Below are positions 26,812-35,685 of a stretch of 64,000 nt of DNA, piece by piece. Location: NCBI GenBank assembly GCA_951813285.1, contig OX638355.1, positions 901,136 through 965,135 of the forward strand, in the 5' to 3' direction. The position numbers were made by a program, and so were the translations under genes. Below the pieces are notes generated by a model, which did no database searches, was not told the origin of the DNA, and worked only from the letters and a program-made list of their open reading frames with translations. The stretch is from Terriglobia bacterium (GTDB lineage: Bacteria > Acidobacteriota > Terriglobia > Versatilivoradales > Versatilivoraceae). The first letter of the stretch is position 1, and every line of letters starts with the position of its first letter.

Positions 26812-27792
26812 ATGCAGCCTGAACGCATTGTATCCATCGCTCCCATCGATCGGATAGCCATCGACATCCTGCAACAGGTGGTTCCGGTGGAGATTTCTCC
26901 CTCTCCGGACGAACCCACGGTGCTCACCCTGCTGGAGGGGACCATCGGGCTGGTGGCCCGAGGCACCGAAGGCGGCATTACCCGGAAGATCATTGAAAAC
27001 TGCCCGGGCCTGCGGGTCATCGGCAGGCCCGGGGTCGGGTACGATACGGTGGATGTGGCCTTTGCCACCCAACGGAAGATTCCGGTGGTGTACGCTCCCA
27101 TCGGAGGGTTCGCCGTCGCCGAAGCCGCCCTGGCGCTGCTGATGGCCATCGTCAAGAAGGTCCAGCTGGCCGACGCCATCCTCAAGCAGGGGCAGTGGCA
27201 GAGACGCTACCAGTTGAGCACGGGGGATATGACCGGGCACACCCTGGGGATCATAGGACTGGGTCGGATCGGCGGGCGGCTGGCCCGGCTGGTGCAGAAT
27301 TTCGAGATGGAAGTGCTGGGATACGATCCCTTCCTGACGGCAGAAGCCGCCAAGGGAATGGGAGTCGAGCCGGTGCCGCTGGATGACCTGCTGCGACGTT
27401 CGGATTTCGTTTCGGTGCACGTCCCCCTGGGGGAGCAGACCCGCGGCCTGATCAACCGGGAGCGGATCGCGCGCATGAAGCCGGGGGCCGTCTTCATCAA
27501 CACCGCCCGGGGCGGAGTGGTGGAAAGTCTGGATGTCCTGGCCGACGCCCTGGAGAGCGGCCACCTGGGTGCGGTGGGTCTGGATGTGTTTCCCACCGAA
27601 CCCCCCGACACCTCCCACCGACTGTTCAAACACCCCCACTTTACCGGGGCTCCCCACTTGCTGGGAGTGAGCCGCTTGGCCATGGAGCGCATCTACCGCT
27701 CCATGGCTACCGACATGGTGGCGGTTCTCCAGGGGCGGCGGCCCCGGTACTGCGTCAATCCGGAGGTTTGTGAGGAACTGTTCGAGTCTTGA
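26812..27792 (+). CDS. D-2-hydroxyacid dehydrogenase (first of two)
   Basis: This NAD-dependent oxidoreductase belongs to the D-isomer 2-hydroxyacid family. The cofactor loop is LGIIGLGRIGGRLARL, and the catalytic region has VHVPLGEQTRGLI, then FINTARGGVVE with the substrate arginine before it. The terminal His normally found in the HxxW/H-type motif appears in the FTGAPHLLGVS segment. I use the ATG at 26812, which follows AAGGAA; the open frame starts upstream over the SDR end. It is 326 residues, and its neighbour shares only family-level similarity, so the two are paralogues with probably different substrates, for example glycerate or hydroxypyruvate-type acids. Confidence 0.88.
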   Translation: MQPERIVSIAPIDRIAIDILQQVVPVEISPSPDEPTVLTLLEGTIGLVARGTEGGITRKIIENCPGLRVIGRPGVGYDTVDVAFATQRKIPVVYAPIGGFAVAEAALALLMAIVKKVQLADAILKQGQWQRRYQLSTGDMTGHTLGIIGLGRIGGRLARLVQNFEMEVLGYDPFLTAEAAKGMGVEPVPLDDLLRRSDFVSVHVPLGEQTRGLINRERIARMKPGAVFINTARGGVVESLDVLADALESGHLGAVGLDVFPTEPPDTSHRLFKHPHFTGAPHLLGVSRLAMERIYRSMATDMVAVLQGRRPRYCVNPEVCEELFES

Positions 27793-27808
27793 GGGAAGGA
27801 AGGAAACA

Positions 27809-28774
27809 ATGAGAATCGTGGTGCTTGACGGATACACTCTGAATCCGGGAGATCTTTCCTGGGAAGGCTTGGAAAAGCTGGGAACCACCGAGGTTCACGA
27901 TCGAACCGAACCCGAGCTCACCTTTGAGCGTGCTCGGGGCGCTGAAGCCGTGTTGACAAACAAGACCGCCCTGGACGCCGGGATGCTGCGCCGGCTGCAT
28001 GGCGAGGGGCTTCGCTACGTGGGCGTGCTGGCCACGGGATACAACGTGGCGGATATCCAGGCGGCCCGGGAACTCGGAATCCCCGTGACCAACGTGCCTA
28101 CCTACGGGACGGCCTCGGTGGCCCAGTTCGCCTTCGCGCTGCTGCTGGAGCTCTGCCACCATGTGCACCTTCACAGCGATGCCGTCCGGGGCGGAGAGTG
28201 GTCCGGCAGCATCGACTGGTGTTTCTGGAAGACGCCTCTCATCGAATTGTCCGGGAGGACCATGGGGATCGTGGGATTCGGTCGCATCGGGCGCCAGGTC
28301 GGCCGGATCGCCGACGCCATGGGCATGCGGGTCATCGCCCATGACGCCATCACCGTCAATCCTCCCGACTACGAGGGGTTCCGCTGGGTTGGAGTGGAAG
28401 AGTTGCTGAAGGAAGCCGACGTGGTCAGCCTGCACTGTCCGCTGTTCCCCGAGACCCAGGGAATGATCAACGCCGAGAGGCTGGAGATGATGAAGCCTAC
28501 CGCTTTTCTGCTCAACAATTCCCGGGGGCCCCTGATCGTCGACCAGGATCTGGCCGATGCCCTCAATGCGGGTCGGATTGCCGGGGCGGGGCTCGATGTG
28601 CTGTCGGTCGAACCTCCCCTGGAGACCAACCCCCTGCTGTCGGCCAAGAACTGCCTGGTGACCCCCCACATCTCCTGGGCGACCCGGGAGGCCAGGTCAC
28701 GGCTGATGGGCACCGTGGTTGGCAACGTGCAGAGTTTCCTCGAGAACCGGACCCGGAACGTGGTGAACCCCTGA
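27809..28774 (+). CDS. D-2-hydroxyacid dehydrogenase (second; glycerate dehydrogenase-like)
   Basis: A 321-residue member of the same family as the preceding gene, resembling hydroxypyruvate/glycerate dehydrogenases by its start MRIVVLDGYTLNPGDLSW. The nucleotide loop is MGIVGFGRIGRQVGRIAD, the catalytic arginine lies in LLNNSRGPLIVD, and the catalytic histidine in TPHISWATREAR. The ATG at 27809 is preceded by GGAAGGAA. It lies 16 bases after the first dehydrogenase, so the two are co-translated. Conversion of hydroxypyruvate and glycerate would connect C1 units to central metabolism, but this is inference. Confidence 0.9.
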   Translation: MRIVVLDGYTLNPGDLSWEGLEKLGTTEVHDRTEPELTFERARGAEAVLTNKTALDAGMLRRLHGEGLRYVGVLATGYNVADIQAARELGIPVTNVPTYGTASVAQFAFALLLELCHHVHLHSDAVRGGEWSGSIDWCFWKTPLIELSGRTMGIVGFGRIGRQVGRIADAMGMRVIAHDAITVNPPDYEGFRWVGVEELLKEADVVSLHCPLFPETQGMINAERLEMMKPTAFLLNNSRGPLIVDQDLADALNAGRIAGAGLDVLSVEPPLETNPLLSAKNCLVTPHISWATREARSRLMGTVVGNVQSFLENRTRNVVNP

Positions 28775-28818
28775 GTCTTGGGCTGGAATTGCCGAACCGC
28801 CGGCAGTAGGAGGACCTG

Positions 28819-29826
28819 ATGGCCCGAATCCGTTTACCGTTGCAGAACCTTTCTCGCGCATTCCTCGAAGTGGTTGAACAATCGGCCATCGCCGCTGCCC
28901 GGACCATGGGCATAGGCGACCGAGAGTTCTCCGATCAGGCCGCGGTGGAGGTGATGCGGAAGATCATGGACAGCGTTCCCATGAAGGGGACCATCGTGAT
29001 CGGAGAAGGCGAGCGGGACAAGGCCCCCATGCTCTACATCGGGGAAAAGGTGGGCAAACACAAGGACATCACCAAGGGCGAGCAGATTGCCCATGAGGTG
29101 GACATTGCCGTCGATCCGCTGGAGGGCACCAACCTTTGCGCTACCGGTGCGCCGGGGGCCATCACGGTGCTGGCCAGCTCCGAGAAGGGCGGCCTGCTGA
29201 ATGCTCCGGACTGCTACATGGAGAAGATCATCGTCGGTCCCTCCTCCAAGGGAGTCATCGATATCGACGCCTCGGTCAAGGACAACCTGCGGGCCATCGC
29301 CAGGAGGCTGGACCGCGACGTGGAGAACCTGGTGGTGGTGGTTCTGGACCGCCCGAGGCATGCTCAGCTGATCCAGGATATCCGGGCCGCCGGCGCCCGG
29401 ATCCGGCTCATTTCCGACGGCGACCTTTCGGCAGGCATCAGTGTGGCCCTGCGCGGGACCGGCGTCCATGCGGTCATGGGGATCGGCGGCGCCCCGGAAG
29501 GGGTGTTGACGGCAGCGGCGCTCCGCTGCCTGAACGGAGAGATCCTGGCAAGGCTGGTAGTCAAGGACGAGGAGCAGGCTGAGCGGATGAAGAACATGGG
29601 CATCAGGGACCCGAGCAAAGTCTATGCCACCACCGAGCTGGCCTCAGGCAAGAATATCATCTTCGCGGCTACCGGCGTCACCGATGGCACGCTTCTGAAA
29701 GGCGTGCGGTTCTTCGGAGACGGCACCCGGACGCAGTCTCTGCTGATGAACCTGGCCAACCGGCACGTCCGCTTCGTAGACACCGTCCACCTGGCTCAAC
29801 GTCCCGACATCAGCGTCCGCCTGTAG
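28819..29826 (+). CDS. glpX: Class II fructose-1,6-bisphosphatase
   Basis: GlpX removes the 1-phosphate from fructose-1,6-bisphosphate in gluconeogenesis, or sedoheptulose bisphosphate in some cycles. Metal and substrate motifs are visible: [34 protein letters not shown] and [11 protein letters not shown]. 335 residues is normal for the family. It follows the dehydrogenases by 44 bases on the same strand and may be the last or second-last gene of the operon. Its presence fits net carbon gain from a small C2/C3 or C1 substrate, which needs gluconeogenesis. Confidence 0.95.
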   Translation: MARIRLPLQNLSRAFLEVVEQSAIAAARTMGIGDREFSDQAAVEVMRKIMDSVPMKGTIVIGEGERDKAPMLYIGEKVGKHKDITKGEQIAHEVDIAVDPLEGTNLCATGAPGAITVLASSEKGGLLNAPDCYMEKIIVGPSSKGVIDIDASVKDNLRAIARRLDRDVENLVVVVLDRPRHAQLIQDIRAAGARIRLISDGDLSAGISVALRGTGVHAVMGIGGAPEGVLTAAALRCLNGEILARLVVKDEEQAERMKNMGIRDPSKVYATTELASGKNIIFAATGVTDGTLLKGVRFFGDGTRTQSLLMNLANRHVRFVDTVHLAQRPDISVRL

Positions 29827-29925
29827 CCCGGTGACGGTCTGGCGGCGGTCGCACGTGCCATTTCGCAACCCGCCATCCCCCATTTCAAGTTCGAGTCCGC
29901 CCTGTAATCGATTGGGCGTCTGAGG

Positions 29926-30855
29926 ATGCCCCCTTCTTCCAGGAGGTCCGGCTTGGGAGTCCTGATCAGCGTCCTGATTGCCGCCGCCGCCGCCCTTTTC
30001 CTGCCTGAGCCCGTCCTGCGGCTACAACCGTTGCTGGCGCCTGCCTTCGCGCTGACCATGGTCCTGATAGGAAGCCTGGTGCGGGCGGAACACAGGGAGA
30101 GCTTCCGGCGAGCTCCCCTGAGACCCATCCTGGGCCTGGTCTGTCAATACACCGTCATGCCCTTGACCGCCTGGCTGATTTCCCTGGCCTTCCAGGAACC
30201 CGCGCTCCGGATCGGTATCGTGCTGGTGGGTTGCATGCCTGGCGCCATCGCTTCCAACGTCATGACCCTGCTCTTCAAGGGCGACCTGATTCTCTCCATC
30301 ACCTTGACCACCCTGGCCACCTTGACCTGCCCGGTGATCCTGGCCTTCTGGCTGCCGCTCCTGGCCGGCGCCCGCCTCGAGGTTCCGGCGGGCTCCCTGG
30401 CCATGAGCGCGGTTTGGATGGTGCTGCTGCCGGCCGCCAGCGGGATCCTGCTGCGAAAGTTCCTTCCGGAATTCCCGCCCTGGTGGGACCGGATGGCCAC
30501 GCTGGTGGCCTCGATGGCCATCGTCTTGATCATCATGGTGGTGGTGGCTGCCAATCGGGAACGGCTGGCCGATACCGGCCCCTTGCTTATGGCGGCCCTG
30601 GCGACCCTGAATCTGAGCGCCTATGGGGTGGCCTACCTGGCGGGCGGCCTGCTGGGCTGGCCCTCGGCTCAGCGCAGGACCCTGGTGATCGAGGTAGGCA
30701 TGCAAAACGCCGGATTGGGGTCCGTCCTGGCCATGGCTCACCTGGGCCATGCGGCCGCCATTCCGAGCGCGTTCTATACGGCCCTTTGCGTGTTGACCGC
30801 CGCCATGGGTCTGCCGCTGCAGCGGCGGCTGGAGGGACAGCGCTCCATTCGTTGA
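29926..30855 (+). CDS. BASS-family (bile acid:Na+ symporter-like) transporter
   Basis: About nine to ten hydrophobic segments fill this 309-residue protein (for example LGVLISVLIAAAAALFLPE and MAIVLIIMVVVAA). The BASS signatures are VGCMPGAIASNVMTLLFKGD in the middle and EVGMQNAGLGSVLAMAH near the end. Members carry organic anions such as keto acids, bile acids or pyruvate with sodium. It lies 99 bases after glpX in the same direction and may import the methylated organic acid used by the operon, or may be independent. No terminator is obvious on either side. Confidence 0.87.
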   Translation: MPPSSRRSGLGVLISVLIAAAAALFLPEPVLRLQPLLAPAFALTMVLIGSLVRAEHRESFRRAPLRPILGLVCQYTVMPLTAWLISLAFQEPALRIGIVLVGCMPGAIASNVMTLLFKGDLILSITLTTLATLTCPVILAFWLPLLAGARLEVPAGSLAMSAVWMVLLPAASGILLRKFLPEFPPWWDRMATLVASMAIVLIIMVVVAANRERLADTGPLLMAALATLNLSAYGVAYLAGGLLGWPSAQRRTLVIEVGMQNAGLGSVLAMAHLGHAAAIPSAFYTALCVLTAAMGLPLQRRLEGQRSIR

Positions 30856-31012
30856 CAAATCCCCATGAGATCTAATAAAGTTACGCTTCCCAAGGAAGAG
30901 TGTGTCCTCATCAGATACAGGTAGGCCCCGGGCCTTGCCGGCAAAGCTCTTTTTCCAGTTGTGAATTGTGCGAGAGTTGTCGGAAAGGGCCGCTAAAGCC
31001 GAGGAGCAGAGC

Positions 31013-33016
31013 ATGGTGTCTCAAAGTTTCCACCGTTTCGCAGTCGGGTTGTTCCTGCTGAGCCTCGGGGCGGGATTGGCGGCCGGCGCCGACCGGCCCA
31101 AGCCATCCTACTCCGAGCCCGAACTGCACACCCTGGCTCCCCTGGGCGGCAGGGTCGGCTCAAGCCTGGAGGTCGAAGTTCGAGGCAAGTTCCTGGCCGG
31201 GGCCTCCGCCGCCTGGATGGGGCACGATGCCTTTGAAGCTCGGGTGGTATCGGTGGAGCCCGTGGCCGCTCCCGAGGCGAAGGGTGACGAAGAGGCCGAG
31301 TCAAAGGATGACGGTGAGTACCGGGTCAGGCTTCAGATCGACATTGCGCCCGACGCCCCCCCGGGTCCACACCCGCTGAGACTGGTGGCTACAGGGGGAG
31401 TGTCCAACCGGCTCTACATGCAGATCCACCAGGACCCCGTCATTGCCGAGTCGTCCCGGCCTCACCAGCAACCTGCCACGGCACAGCCGGTCACCTTCCC
31501 GGTGGTGGTGAACGGCACCATCGCACGGCAGGGGGAGCTGGACTACTACAGCCTGGAAGCGGCCAAGGGGCAGGAAGTCGCGTTCGAGGTGATTTTCAGC
31601 CACGAAACCCTTTCCAAGGGCTTTCGCCCCCAACTGCGGATCTATGAGACCGCGGGCAGTTGGCTGGGATCTCGCCAGCTCACCCAGTTGGCCTTTCACA
31701 GTGAAGTCCATGGGGAAATCAATTTGAGCCCGGGTGAACAGGGACCGCCCCCCGGCACCACGCCCCTCAACTCGGGATTGAAATATCGGTTCGGCAAGGC
31801 CGGCCGCTACCTGGTGGAAGTGGCTTCGGAGCGATTTCAAGGAAAACCGGAGTATGCCTACCAGCTCCGAATGGCGCCGGTCGGAGCGGACTACCAGAGC
31901 CGCCTCAAGGACTCGGAGTGGGGCCGAACCTTCACCCGCAGGATCGGCGCCGACCGTTTGGAGGCCCTTTGGGCGCGCACGGTCACGTCCAATCGCCCCA
32001 CCGATCCGGCGTCCGATGGGCAGCCCGCGTCCGGCAGTCCCGATCCGGAAACCGCCTACGACAACCAGCAGGGGAAGCGCCCGGCTCCCATTCCCAACCG
32101 AGTGACCCACTGGACGGAGAAAGAACCCAACGATGGATCGGGTCGAGCCACCGAGGTGGCCCTGCCTGGTCTGATTCAGGGGTCCATTGACCGGCCGGGA
32201 GACGTGGATACCTACCGATTCAAGTTGTCATCGGCTCAGCGCCTGGCTTTCGAGATCCAGACCCCCGGCTTGAGTCCGCCCCATTTCACTCCCCGGTTCG
32301 AGATCAAGGACGCGGCGGGCCGGTCCATCGTGAGCAACCTGCATAAGGTGAACTCGACGCTGAGCGAGGGGCAGTGGGTGGTCAAGGACGTGGAGTCCAA
32401 GGTGATCGAAACCTTTGACCTGGAAGGAGAATACACGGTCGACGTTCGCGACGTGACCTCCAGAAGCGGCAGCCGGGAATGCCGGTACCGTCTGCTGATC
32501 AGGCCGCAGATTCCTCACCTGGGAGAATTCACGGTGGAAACCCTGAAACGGGGGACAGAAGACCGCCGGGTCGACCCGTTGCGGATCAATCTCGCTCCGG
32601 GAGAGGCCAAGACCGTGATCATCACGGCGCGGGTCGAGGAGATCGACGCCAGGATTACCGATTCGCTGGGTGAACGGGCCTTCGACTGGGGTACCGGAGA
32701 GATGATCCTGCAGGCGGAGGGACTTCCCCGGGGAGTCAATGCGCTGCCGGGGACCGGCATCCTGAAGATCAAGGGGAAACCACGCTACCAGACCATTCTG
32801 AAATACAATTATCTTCCCGACGTGCTGCAGGCGGTGATGGTGTTCCATGCCGAGGACGACGCCCGGGCAATGGCCCTGCCGGGGGCGGTTCGCCTCACGG
32901 CCAGACCCTTGATCGGGGGCAGGCCCGGTCCAACCATTCCGGTGGCGGAGGTGCCCCTGATGGTGGTTGCTGGATCCGTGGCAAAAGCCGTTCCCGGGGA
33001 GGCGGTCGGGAAGTAG
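31013..33016 (+). CDS. Secreted pre-peptidase C-terminal (PPC)-domain protein
   Basis: A 667-residue exported protein. The signal peptide is HRFAVGLFLLSLGAGLAAGA. GAGGAG before the ATG at 31013 sets the start, although the frame opens 15 codons earlier. Inside are Ig-like or PPC beta-domains, for example the segment around RQGELDYYSLEAAKGQEVAF and a second near PGDVDTYRFKLSSAQRLAFE, both of the D-x-Y/D-x-F type of PPC repeats. No enzyme domain was recognised. It stands two bases before the DUF1549/DUF1553 gene, and the trio with DUF1501 is common in Planctomycetes, Verrucomicrobia and Acidobacteria. The role is unknown, probably at the cell surface or in the periplasm. Confidence 0.85.
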   Translation: MVSQSFHRFAVGLFLLSLGAGLAAGADRPKPSYSEPELHTLAPLGGRVGSSLEVEVRGKFLAGASAAWMGHDAFEARVVSVEPVAAPEAKGDEEAESKDDGEYRVRLQIDIAPDAPPGPHPLRLVATGGVSNRLYMQIHQDPVIAESSRPHQQPATAQPVTFPVVVNGTIARQGELDYYSLEAAKGQEVAFEVIFSHETLSKGFRPQLRIYETAGSWLGSRQLTQLAFHSEVHGEINLSPGEQGPPPGTTPLNSGLKYRFGKAGRYLVEVASERFQGKPEYAYQLRMAPVGADYQSRLKDSEWGRTFTRRIGADRLEALWARTVTSNRPTDPASDGQPASGSPDPETAYDNQQGKRPAPIPNRVTHWTEKEPNDGSGRATEVALPGLIQGSIDRPGDVDTYRFKLSSAQRLAFEIQTPGLSPPHFTPRFEIKDAAGRSIVSNLHKVNSTLSEGQWVVKDVESKVIETFDLEGEYTVDVRDVTSRSGSRECRYRLLIRPQIPHLGEFTVETLKRGTEDRRVDPLRINLAPGEAKTVIITARVEEIDARITDSLGERAFDWGTGEMILQAEGLPRGVNALPGTGILKIKGKPRYQTILKYNYLPDVLQAVMVFHAEDDARAMALPGAVRLTARPLIGGRPGPTIPVAEVPLMVVAGSVAKAVPGEAVGK

Positions 33017-33054
33017 GTTTGATTGGTGGAGATGAAAGGGAAATGGAGGCGGTC

Positions 33055-35643
33055 ATGACGAGAGGGAAGGCAGAGGGTCGATGCAGCCACTGGCGGTTGC
33101 CCATGCCCGGAGTTGTCCTGCTGGCGGGATCGGTGCTGGCGGCTATGGCGCTGCCCGGCGTGGCCGTTGCTGAAGAGACTCAGCCGGTGGAGTCGCTCCG
33201 ACTGCTTCCCGGCGATCCCCAAATCTGGGGGGCCGAGGCTTCCCAGCAGTTCCTGCTGCTGGCCCGGTTTGCGGATGGCCTGGAGCGGGATGTCACCGAT
33301 CAGGCTCGCTACAACCTTTCCGATCCGCAGGTGGCCGAGGTGGATGCGGCCGGCAAGGTGGTGGCCCGTTCCAACGGAAGGGTCGTCCTGACGGCCGCCT
33401 TTCAGGAGCGGACGGCCAGCACCCGGGTCGTGATCGACGGGATCTCCGAGGAGAGGCCCTTCAGCTTTGCCCGGGACATCGGAGCCATCTTCACCAAGAC
33501 CGGGTGCAACAACAGCGAGTGTCACGGGGGCGTCAAGGGACAGGGAGGCTTGAAGCTGTCGGTGAACGCGCTGTTTCCCAGGGAGGACTACCGCTGGATC
33601 ACCGAAGGGGGGATCTACCAGGTAATGTCGGCCGAAGCCGCCGGGGAAAAGAAGCCCCGGGTCAATCTGCAGGATCCTGAACAGTCGCTGCTGCTGCTGA
33701 AGCCCACGCTGGCTTTGCCCCACGGAGGAGGCCAGCGGCTCAATGCGGAGTCCTCCAGTTATCGCACCCTGTTGGGTTGGATCCGGAATGGCGCGCCCTA
33801 CGGCGAGGAAGGCAGCGAAGAGAGCGCCCGCATCGAGCGGTTGGAGGTCCTGCCCCGAGAGGTGGTCCTCGACCGCAAGGGAAGCCACCGTCTGCTGGTC
33901 ACCGCCCATTTGTCCAACGGACGCCGCGAAGACGTCTCCGAGCAGGTGCTCTACGAGTCCAATGACCATGAGATCGTGGAAGTGGACGAGTCGGGAGTGG
34001 TGAGCGCCAAGGGAATCGGTGAAAGCGCTGTGATGATTCGAGCGGCCGGGCAGGCCACCAGCGCCCGGTTCGGGGTGATTGCCAGGCCCCTGCCCCGGTA
34101 TCCCGAGGTGGCGAAAAGGAACTACGTCGACGAGCACGTGTTTGGAAAGTTGAAGCGCTTCAACATCATTCCCTCTGAAGCCTCCACCGACAGCGAGTTC
34201 CTGCGGCGCATCTGCCTGGACCTGACCGGAACCCTGCCGCCGGCCGACAGGGTCCGTGAGTTCCTGTCGAGCCGGGATCCCGACAAGCGGGATGCCCTGA
34301 TCGAGACGCTCCTGAACTCGCCCGAGTACGTCGAGTACTGGACCTATTTCTTCAGCGAGATTCTCAGAGTGTATTCCGGGGCGACCCTCAATGCGGAGCA
34401 TGCGCTCATCTATGAGGATTGGGTTCGAAAGAACATTGCCGCCAACGCTCCCTACGACCGGATGGCGAGAGAGCGGCTGGCTGCCCAGGGCTTCAGCGGT
34501 CCGGCCTGGTCCTATTGGACCTTTCGGGACCTGACCCCGGTTCCCGAAATCGCCACCGAGCAGATCCGGGTCTTCCTGGGACGGAGGCTGGGGTGCGCCC
34601 AGTGCCACAACCATCCCTTCGAGAACTGGAGCCAGGATCAGTTCTGGGGGCTGGCGGCCTTCTTCGGCGACATGACGCAGATCATGGAGGTCGAGAAGAT
34701 ACGGGGACCCTATTTCGTCATAGACGACATCGAAGGACATGGCCGGCGCAAGGATCGAAGTCCGGCCAAGATCCTGCATCCCAGGACCAAGGAGCAGGTC
34801 CGGCCCAGCTTCCCCGACGGCAGCCTTCTTCCCGACAGCGAGCGGCGGGACCTGCGCATGCGATTGGCCGAATGGATGACCGCGCCGGAAAACCCCTACT
34901 TTGCCGAGGCCATTGTCAATCGCATCTGGGGTCACTTCTTTGGACGGGGCATCGTGGAACCGGTGGACGATTTTCGTGCGACCAACCCGCCCACCCATCC
35001 CGAACTCCTGAAGGAGCTGTCCCGGGATTTCGTGGACCACGGCTACGATCTGAAGCACCTGTTGCGAACCATCCTGCACTCTCGAACCTATCAGTTGTCG
35101 GGACAGGCCAACCAGACCAACCGGGACGACAAGGTCAACTATTCCCGGGCCTTGCCCCGCCTGCTGGAAGCGCCGGTGCTGCTGGATGCCATCACTCATG
35201 CCACGGGGGTGGATTCGGAACTCGTTGTCTCCGACGAGCCCGATGCCTCCAGCGGCGCTCCTCCGGGCACGCGGGCCATCAACCTGATTCCGGGGATGGT
35301 GCCGTCACCCTTCTTCGAGGTCTACAACCGCAACGATCGCCGGGGCGTGCCGGAAAACAAGCCCCAACTCACCCTGCTGCAGAGCCTGCACCGGCTGTCG
35401 GGACCGACCTTTACCAGCCGTCTGACGCAGGAAGGCAGCCGGGTGGACCGTCTGTTGAAGCAGGGCGCCGGCGACCGTGAGATCATCCGGGAGCTCTACC
35501 TCTCGGCTTTGACCCGCTTTCCCTCCGACCGAGAACTCTCCGGCCTGGAGGCCATGCTGGCACAGCAGCCGTCGCGCCGGGAAGGGTTGCAGTCTCTGAC
35601 CTGGGCGCTTGTCAGTTCGCGGGAATTTGTCCATAATCACTGA
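33055..35643 (+). CDS. Secreted cytochrome-like protein, BIG2-DUF1549-DUF1553
   Basis: An 862-residue exported protein. GGAGG precedes the ATG at 33055, and a signal peptide (VVLLAGSVLAAMALPGVAVA) follows; the TTG at 33019 is less likely. Two BIG2-like Ig segments (about residues 45-135 and 250-340) flank a PSCyt1-type region with TKTGCNNSECHGG (Cys near 151). DUF1549 (about residues 365-570) holds LRRICLDLTGTLPPADRV and a C-x-x-C-H haem-type motif RRLGCAQCHNHPFENW (Cys near 514). DUF1553 (residues 610-850) holds NRIWGHFFGRGIVEP. The pairing with DUF1501 is very conserved in these phyla. A redox or polymer-attacking surface complex is often suggested, without proof. Confidence 0.9.
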   Translation: MTRGKAEGRCSHWRLPMPGVVLLAGSVLAAMALPGVAVAEETQPVESLRLLPGDPQIWGAEASQQFLLLARFADGLERDVTDQARYNLSDPQVAEVDAAGKVVARSNGRVVLTAAFQERTASTRVVIDGISEERPFSFARDIGAIFTKTGCNNSECHGGVKGQGGLKLSVNALFPREDYRWITEGGIYQVMSAEAAGEKKPRVNLQDPEQSLLLLKPTLALPHGGGQRLNAESSSYRTLLGWIRNGAPYGEEGSEESARIERLEVLPREVVLDRKGSHRLLVTAHLSNGRREDVSEQVLYESNDHEIVEVDESGVVSAKGIGESAVMIRAAGQATSARFGVIARPLPRYPEVAKRNYVDEHVFGKLKRFNIIPSEASTDSEFLRRICLDLTGTLPPADRVREFLSSRDPDKRDALIETLLNSPEYVEYWTYFFSEILRVYSGATLNAEHALIYEDWVRKNIAANAPYDRMARERLAAQGFSGPAWSYWTFRDLTPVPEIATEQIRVFLGRRLGCAQCHNHPFENWSQDQFWGLAAFFGDMTQIMEVEKIRGPYFVIDDIEGHGRRKDRSPAKILHPRTKEQVRPSFPDGSLLPDSERRDLRMRLAEWMTAPENPYFAEAIVNRIWGHFFGRGIVEPVDDFRATNPPTHPELLKELSRDFVDHGYDLKHLLRTILHSRTYQLSGQANQTNRDDKVNYSRALPRLLEAPVLLDAITHATGVDSELVVSDEPDASSGAPPGTRAINLIPGMVPSPFFEVYNRNDRRGVPENKPQLTLLQSLHRLSGPTFTSRLTQEGSRVDRLLKQGAGDREIIRELYLSALTRFPSDRELSGLEAMLAQQPSRREGLQSLTWALVSSREFVHNH

Positions 35644-35685
35644 GTCTTGCGTTCCGGCCTGGCCGGACACAAACAGGAGAATCAG

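Noticed and set aside
32809-35199. A 796-residue antisense frame under the DUF1549/DUF1553 gene
   Set aside because: The plus-strand protein has clear domains and a signal peptide; the antisense frame has none.
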